From Acanthosepion lycidas (taxonomy: Eukaryota; Mollusca; Cephalopoda; Sepiida; Sepiidae): a DNA stretch of 64,000 bases. Each line of letters starts with the position of its first letter. Positions within the stretch are counted from its first letter, which is position 1. Under the pieces are notes generated by a model, which saw only the letters and a list, made by a program, of their open reading frames with translations, ran no database searches and was not told where the DNA came from. Location: contig CAWVQA010000114.1 of assembly GCA_963932145.1 (NCBI GenBank), positions 1 through 64,000 on the forward strand, written 5' to 3'. Shown here piece after piece: positions 59,939-64,000 of this stretch. Both the position numbers and the translations under genes were made by a program.

Positions 59939-62900
59939 TGCACAATGAGTTGGAGAATCTGATAAACCCACTTCCGGTAGTCTAGCTGCAAGAGAAATGC
60001 CTTAAATTGCCGTTTGAAGCTTCAACTTTGGGTTCCCAGTTCACGTTATTTGGGTATCGTAAAAAAAAGTCGATTAAGATTTGTCATTTTTGGTAGTGAT
60101 TTTATTAGACTATTAGATGCACAATGAGTTAGAGAATCTGATAAACCCCACTTCCGGTAGTCTAGCTGCTAGAGAAATGCCTTAAATTGCCGTTTGAAGC
60201 TTCAACTTTGGGTTCCCAGTTCACGTTATTTGGGTATCTAAAAAAAAAGTCGATTAAGATTTGTCATTTTTGGTAGTGATTTTATTCGCCTATTAGATGC
60301 ACAATGAGTTGGAGAATCTGATAAATCCCACTTCCGGTAGTCTAGCTGCAAGAGAAATGCCTTAAATTGCCGTTTGAAGCTTCAACTTTGTGTTCCCAGT
60401 TCACGTTATTTGGGTATCGTAAAAAAAAGTCGATTAAGATTTGTCATTTTTGGTAGTGATTTTATTCGCCTATTAGATGCACAATGAGTTGGAGAATCTG
60501 ATAAACCCCACTTCCGGTAGTCTAGCTGCAAGAGAAATGCCTTAAATTGCCGTTTGAAGCTTCAACTTTGGGTTCCCAGTTCACGTTATTTGGGTATCGT
60601 AAAAAAAAGTCGAATAAGATTTGTCATTTTTGGTAGTGATTTTATTCGCCTATTAGATGCACAATGAGTTGGAGAATCTGATAAACCCCACTTCCGGTAG
60701 TCTAGCTGCAAGAGAAATGCCTTAAATTGCCGTTTGAAGCTTCAACTTTGGGTTCCCAGTTCCCGTTATTTGGGTATCGTAAAAAAAAAGTCGATTAAGA
60801 TTTGTCATTTTTGGTAGTGATTTTCTTCGCCTATTAGATGCACAATGAGTTGGAGAATCTGATAAACCCCACTTCCGGTAGCCTAGCTGCAAGAGAAATG
60901 CCTTAAATTGCCGTTTGAAGCTTCAACTTTGGGTTCCCAGTTCACGTTATTTGGGTATCGTAAAAAAAAGTCGATTAAGATTTGTCATTTTTGGTAGTGA
61001 TTTTATTAGACTATTAGATGCACAATGAGTTAGAGAATCTGATAAACCCCACTTCCGGTAGTCTAGCTGCTATAGAAATGCCTTAAATTGCCGTTTGAAG
61101 CTTCAACTTTGGGTTCCCAGTTCACGTTATTTGGGTATCTAAAAAAAAAGTCGATTAAGATTTGTCATTTTTGGTAGTGATTTTATTAGCCTATTAGATG
61201 CACAATGAGTTGGAGAATCTGATAAACCCCACTTCCCGTAGCCTAGCTGCAAGAGAAATGCCTTAAATTGCCGTTTGAAGCTTCAACTTTGGGTTCCCAG
61301 TTCACGTTATTTGGGTATCGTAAAAAAAAGTCGATTAAGATTTGTCATTTTTGGTAGTGATTTTATTCGCCTACTAAATGCACAATGAGTTGGAGAATCT
61401 GATAAATCCCACTTCCGGTAGCCTAGCTGCAAGAGAAATGCCTTAAATTGCCTTTTGAAGCTTCAACTTTTGGTTCCCAGTTCACGTTATTTGGGTATCG
61501 TAAAAAAAAGTCGATTAAGATTTGTCATTTTTGGTAGTGATTTTATTAGCCTATTAGATGCACAATGAGTTGGAGAATCTGATAAACCCCACTTCCGGTA
61601 GTCTAGCTGCAAGAGAAATGCCTTAAATTGCCGTTTGAAGCTTCAACTTTCGGTTCCCAGTTCACGTTATTTGGGTATCGTAAAAAAAAGTCGATTAAGA
61701 TTTGTCATTTTTGGTAGTAATTTTATTAGACTATTAGATGCACAATGAGTTGGAGAATCTGATAAACCCCAATTCCGGTAGTCTAGCTGCTAGAGAAATG
61801 CCTTAAATTGCCGTTTGAAGCTTCAACTTTGGGTTCCCAGTTCACGTTATTTGGGTATCGTAAAAAAAAGTCGATTAAGATTTGTCATTTTTGGTAGTGA
61901 TTTTATTCGCCTATTAGATGCACAATGAGTTGGAGAATCTGATAAACCCCACTTCCGGTAGTCTAGCTGCAAGAGAAATGCCTTAAATTGCCGTTTGAAG
62001 CTTCAACTTTGGGTTCCCAGTTCACGTTATTTGGGTATCTAAAAAAAAAGTCGATTAAGATTTGTCATTTTTGGTAGTGATTTTATTAGCCTATTAGATG
62101 CACAATGAGTTGGAGAATCTGATAAACCCCACTTCCGGTAGTCTAGCTCCATAGAAATGCCTTAAATTGCCGTTTGAAGCTTCAACTTTGGGTTCCCAGT
62201 TCACGGTATTTGGGTATCGTAAAAAAAAATCGATTAAGATTTGTCATTTTTGGTAGTGATTTTATTAGCCTATTAGATGCACAATGAGTTGGAGAATCAG
62301 ATAAACGCCACTTCCGGTAGTCTAGCTGCAAGACAAATGCCTTAAATTGTCGTTTGAAGCTTCAACTTTGGGTTCCCAGTTCACGTTATTTGGGTATCGA
62401 AAAAAAAAGTCGATTAAGATTTGTCATTTTTGGTAGTGATTTTATTAGCCTATTCGATGCACAATGAGTTGGAGAATCAGATAAACCCGACTTCCGGTAA
62501 TCTAGCTGCAAGAGAAATGCCTTAAATTGCCGTTTGAAGCTTCAACTTTGGGTTCCCAGTTCACGTTATTTGGGTATCGTAAAAAAAAGTCGATTAAGAT
62601 TTGTCATTTTTGGTAGTGATTTTATTAGCCTATTAGATGCACAATGAGTTGGAGAATCTGATAAACCCCACTTCCGGTAGTCTAGCTGCAAGAGAAGTGC
62701 CTTAAATTGCCGTTTGAAGCTTCAACTTTGGGTTCCCAGTTCACATTATTTGGGTATCGTAAAAAAAAGTCGATTAAGATTTGTCATTTTTGGTAGTGAT
62801 TTTATTAGCCTATTAGATGCACAATGAGTTGGAGAATCTGATAAACCCCACTTCCGGTAGTCTAGCTGCAAGAGAAATGCCTTAAATTGCCGTTTGAAGC

Positions 62901-64000
62901 TTCAACTTTGGGTTCCCAGTTCACGTTATTTGGGTATCGTAAAAAAAAGTTGATTAAGATTTGTCATTTTTGGTAGTGATTTTATTAGTCTATTAGATGC
63001 ACAATGAGTTGGAGAATCTGATAAACCCCACTTCCGGTAGTCTAGCTGCTAGAGAAATGCCTTAAATTGCCGTTTGAAGCTTCAACTTTGGGTTCCCAGT
63101 TCACGTTATTTGGGTATCGTAAAAAAAAGTCGATTAAGATTTGTCATTTTTGGTAGTGATTTTATTCGCCTATTAGATGCACAATGAGTTGGAGCATCTG
63201 ATAAACCCCACTTCCGGTAGTCTAGCTGCAAGAGAAATGCCTTAAATTGCCGTTTGAAGCTTCAACTTTGGGTTCCCAGTTCACGTTATTTGGGTATCGT
63301 AAAAAAAAGTCGATTAAGATTTGTCATTTTTGCTAGTGATTTTATTAGCCTATTAGATGCACAATGAGTTGGAGAATCAGATAAATCCCACTTCCGGTAG
63401 CCTAGCTGCAAGAGAAATGCCTTAAATTGCCGTTTGAAGCTTCAACTTTGGGTTCCCAGGTCACGTTATTTGGGTATCGTAAAAAAAAGTCGATTAAGAT
63501 TTGTCATTTTTGGTAGTGATTTTATTAGCCTATTAGATGCACAATGAGTTGGAGAATCTGATAAACCCCACTTCCGGTAGTCTAGCTGCAAGAGAAATGC
63601 CTTAAATTGCCGTTTGAATCTTCAACTTTGGGTTCCCAGTTCACGTTATTTGGGTATCGAAAAAAAAGTCGTTTAAGATTTGTCATTTTTGGTAGTGATT
63701 TTATTAGCCTATTAGATGCACAATGAGTTGGAGAATCTGATAAACCCCACTTCCGGTAGCCTAGCTGCAAGAGAAATGCCTTAAATTGCCGTTTGAAGCT
63801 TCAACTTTGGGTTCCCAGTTCACGTTATTTGGGTATCGTAAAAAAAAGTCGATTAAGATTTGTCATTTTTGGTAGTGATTTTATTAGCCTATTCGATGCA
63901 CAGTGAGTTGGAGAATCAGATAAACCCCACTTCCGGTAGTCTAGCTGCAAGTCAAATGCCTTAAATTGCCGTTTGAAGCTTCAACTTTGGGTTCCCAGTT
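59939..64000 (+). repeat. Satellite domain D, mosaic of marker combinations (about 22 monomers)
   Basis: Most monomers combine T36 (A-like), A98, T115 (B-like), A128 and A170, with A162 or C162 varying from copy to copy. Some carry T14A. Recurring local variants are TTATTAGAC with CTGCTAGAG or CTGCTATAG (near 60,105-60,170, 61,005-61,075, 61,725-61,790; a relative near 63,048), GAGTTAGAGAATC (60,126 and 61,026), and TATCTAAAA (60,236; 61,136; 62,036). Near 63,656-63,685 one monomer has A115, a short A-tract and T128, as in domain A. There is no unique flanking sequence before the window ends. Confidence 0.82.

Larger units (their letters stand above)
1..64000 (+). repeat. 180-bp satellite DNA tandem array, about 355 monomers
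   Basis: The same 180-bp sequence recurs head to tail from the first base to the last. Successive GAGTTGGAGA starts lie at 181, 361, 541 and, where no indel intervenes, every 180 bp (for example 4,141 to 9,001 without a shift). All copies have the same orientation and there is no spacer, inserted element or unique flank. Monomers differ from a local consensus by only a few bases. A 180-bp unit near nucleosome-repeat length, and arrays of this scale, are typical of eukaryotic centromeric or pericentromeric satellites; the centromeric role here is inference. The monomer family and species are not recognised. Both array ends lie outside the window. Confidence 0.97.

Noticed and set aside
1-64000. 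CRISPR array
   Set aside because: The repeated unit is 180 bp and adjoins the next copy directly. There are no unique spacers of constant length and no cas genes.
1-64000. Transposon-derived array or embedded mobile element
   Set aside because: No terminal inverted repeats, target-site duplications, long terminal repeats or coding remnants were seen anywhere. No interval departs from the 180-bp period by more than a few bases except the damaged copies near 601-790.
1-64000. Plasmid or phage iterons, or a bacterial replication origin
   Set aside because: Iterons are about 20 bp and few in number. A gene-free 64-kb array of a 180-bp unit is not compatible with a bacterial or phage genome.
1-64000. 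Internal half-monomer duplication (for example a 90-bp ancestral unit)
   Set aside because: GGTAGT occurs twice per monomer (31-36 and 147-152), but the surrounding bases do not align and the spacing is not half the unit, so I see no evidence of a dimeric origin.

Overview
The whole 64-kb window is one uninterrupted tandem array of a 180-bp satellite DNA monomer, about 355 head-to-tail copies on the + strand, with no unique sequence between copies and none at either end. I find no protein-coding gene, RNA gene, transposon, CRISPR array or origin. The monomer is about 38% G+C (69 of 180 bases, hand-counted on one typical copy). All six reading frames carry a stop in a standard monomer, so the few 60-90 codon frames present are by-products of single-base indels.

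A megasatellite-scale array with a nucleosome-sized unit points to a eukaryotic centromeric or pericentromeric (or other heterochromatic) block. I do not recognise the monomer and cannot name the species. It does not look like human alpha satellite or the Arabidopsis 180-bp centromere repeat as I remember them. That a plant or an invertebrate is likely is only a guess.

The array divides into blocks defined by a few diagnostic bases. Positions are counted from the GAGTTGGAGA start of the monomer. Domain A (1 to ~27,700) has T36, A98, A115, T128, A162, C170. A transition zone (~27,700-29,735) has A128 and A170 on an otherwise A-like background, with many private changes. Domain B (~29,735-52,600) has C36, T115, A128, C162, A170. 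Domain C (~52,600-58,540) has G36, C98, A115, A128, A162, A170. Domain D (~58,540-64,000) is a mosaic mixing B, C and transition-type markers. The first ~4 kb is unusual in being rich in single-base indels but not in substitutions.

Inside these blocks there are many higher-order duplications of whole monomers: a 5-mer x2 (10,981-12,780), a 12-mer x2 that reads as identical (18,001-22,320), an 8-mer x2 (33,121-36,000), nested trimers within a 13-mer/12-mer pair (45,901-50,942), and a 6-mer x2 (57,781-59,938), plus copies separated by several kb. These are the footprint of unequal exchange and local amplification. One pair preserves what looks like the exact product of a one-monomer unequal crossover. 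Nearly every monomer also carries a perfect 12-bp palindrome with a HindIII site, followed about 35 bp later by an A8-A9 tract. There is no gene system here; the interest is in the organisation and evolution of the array.
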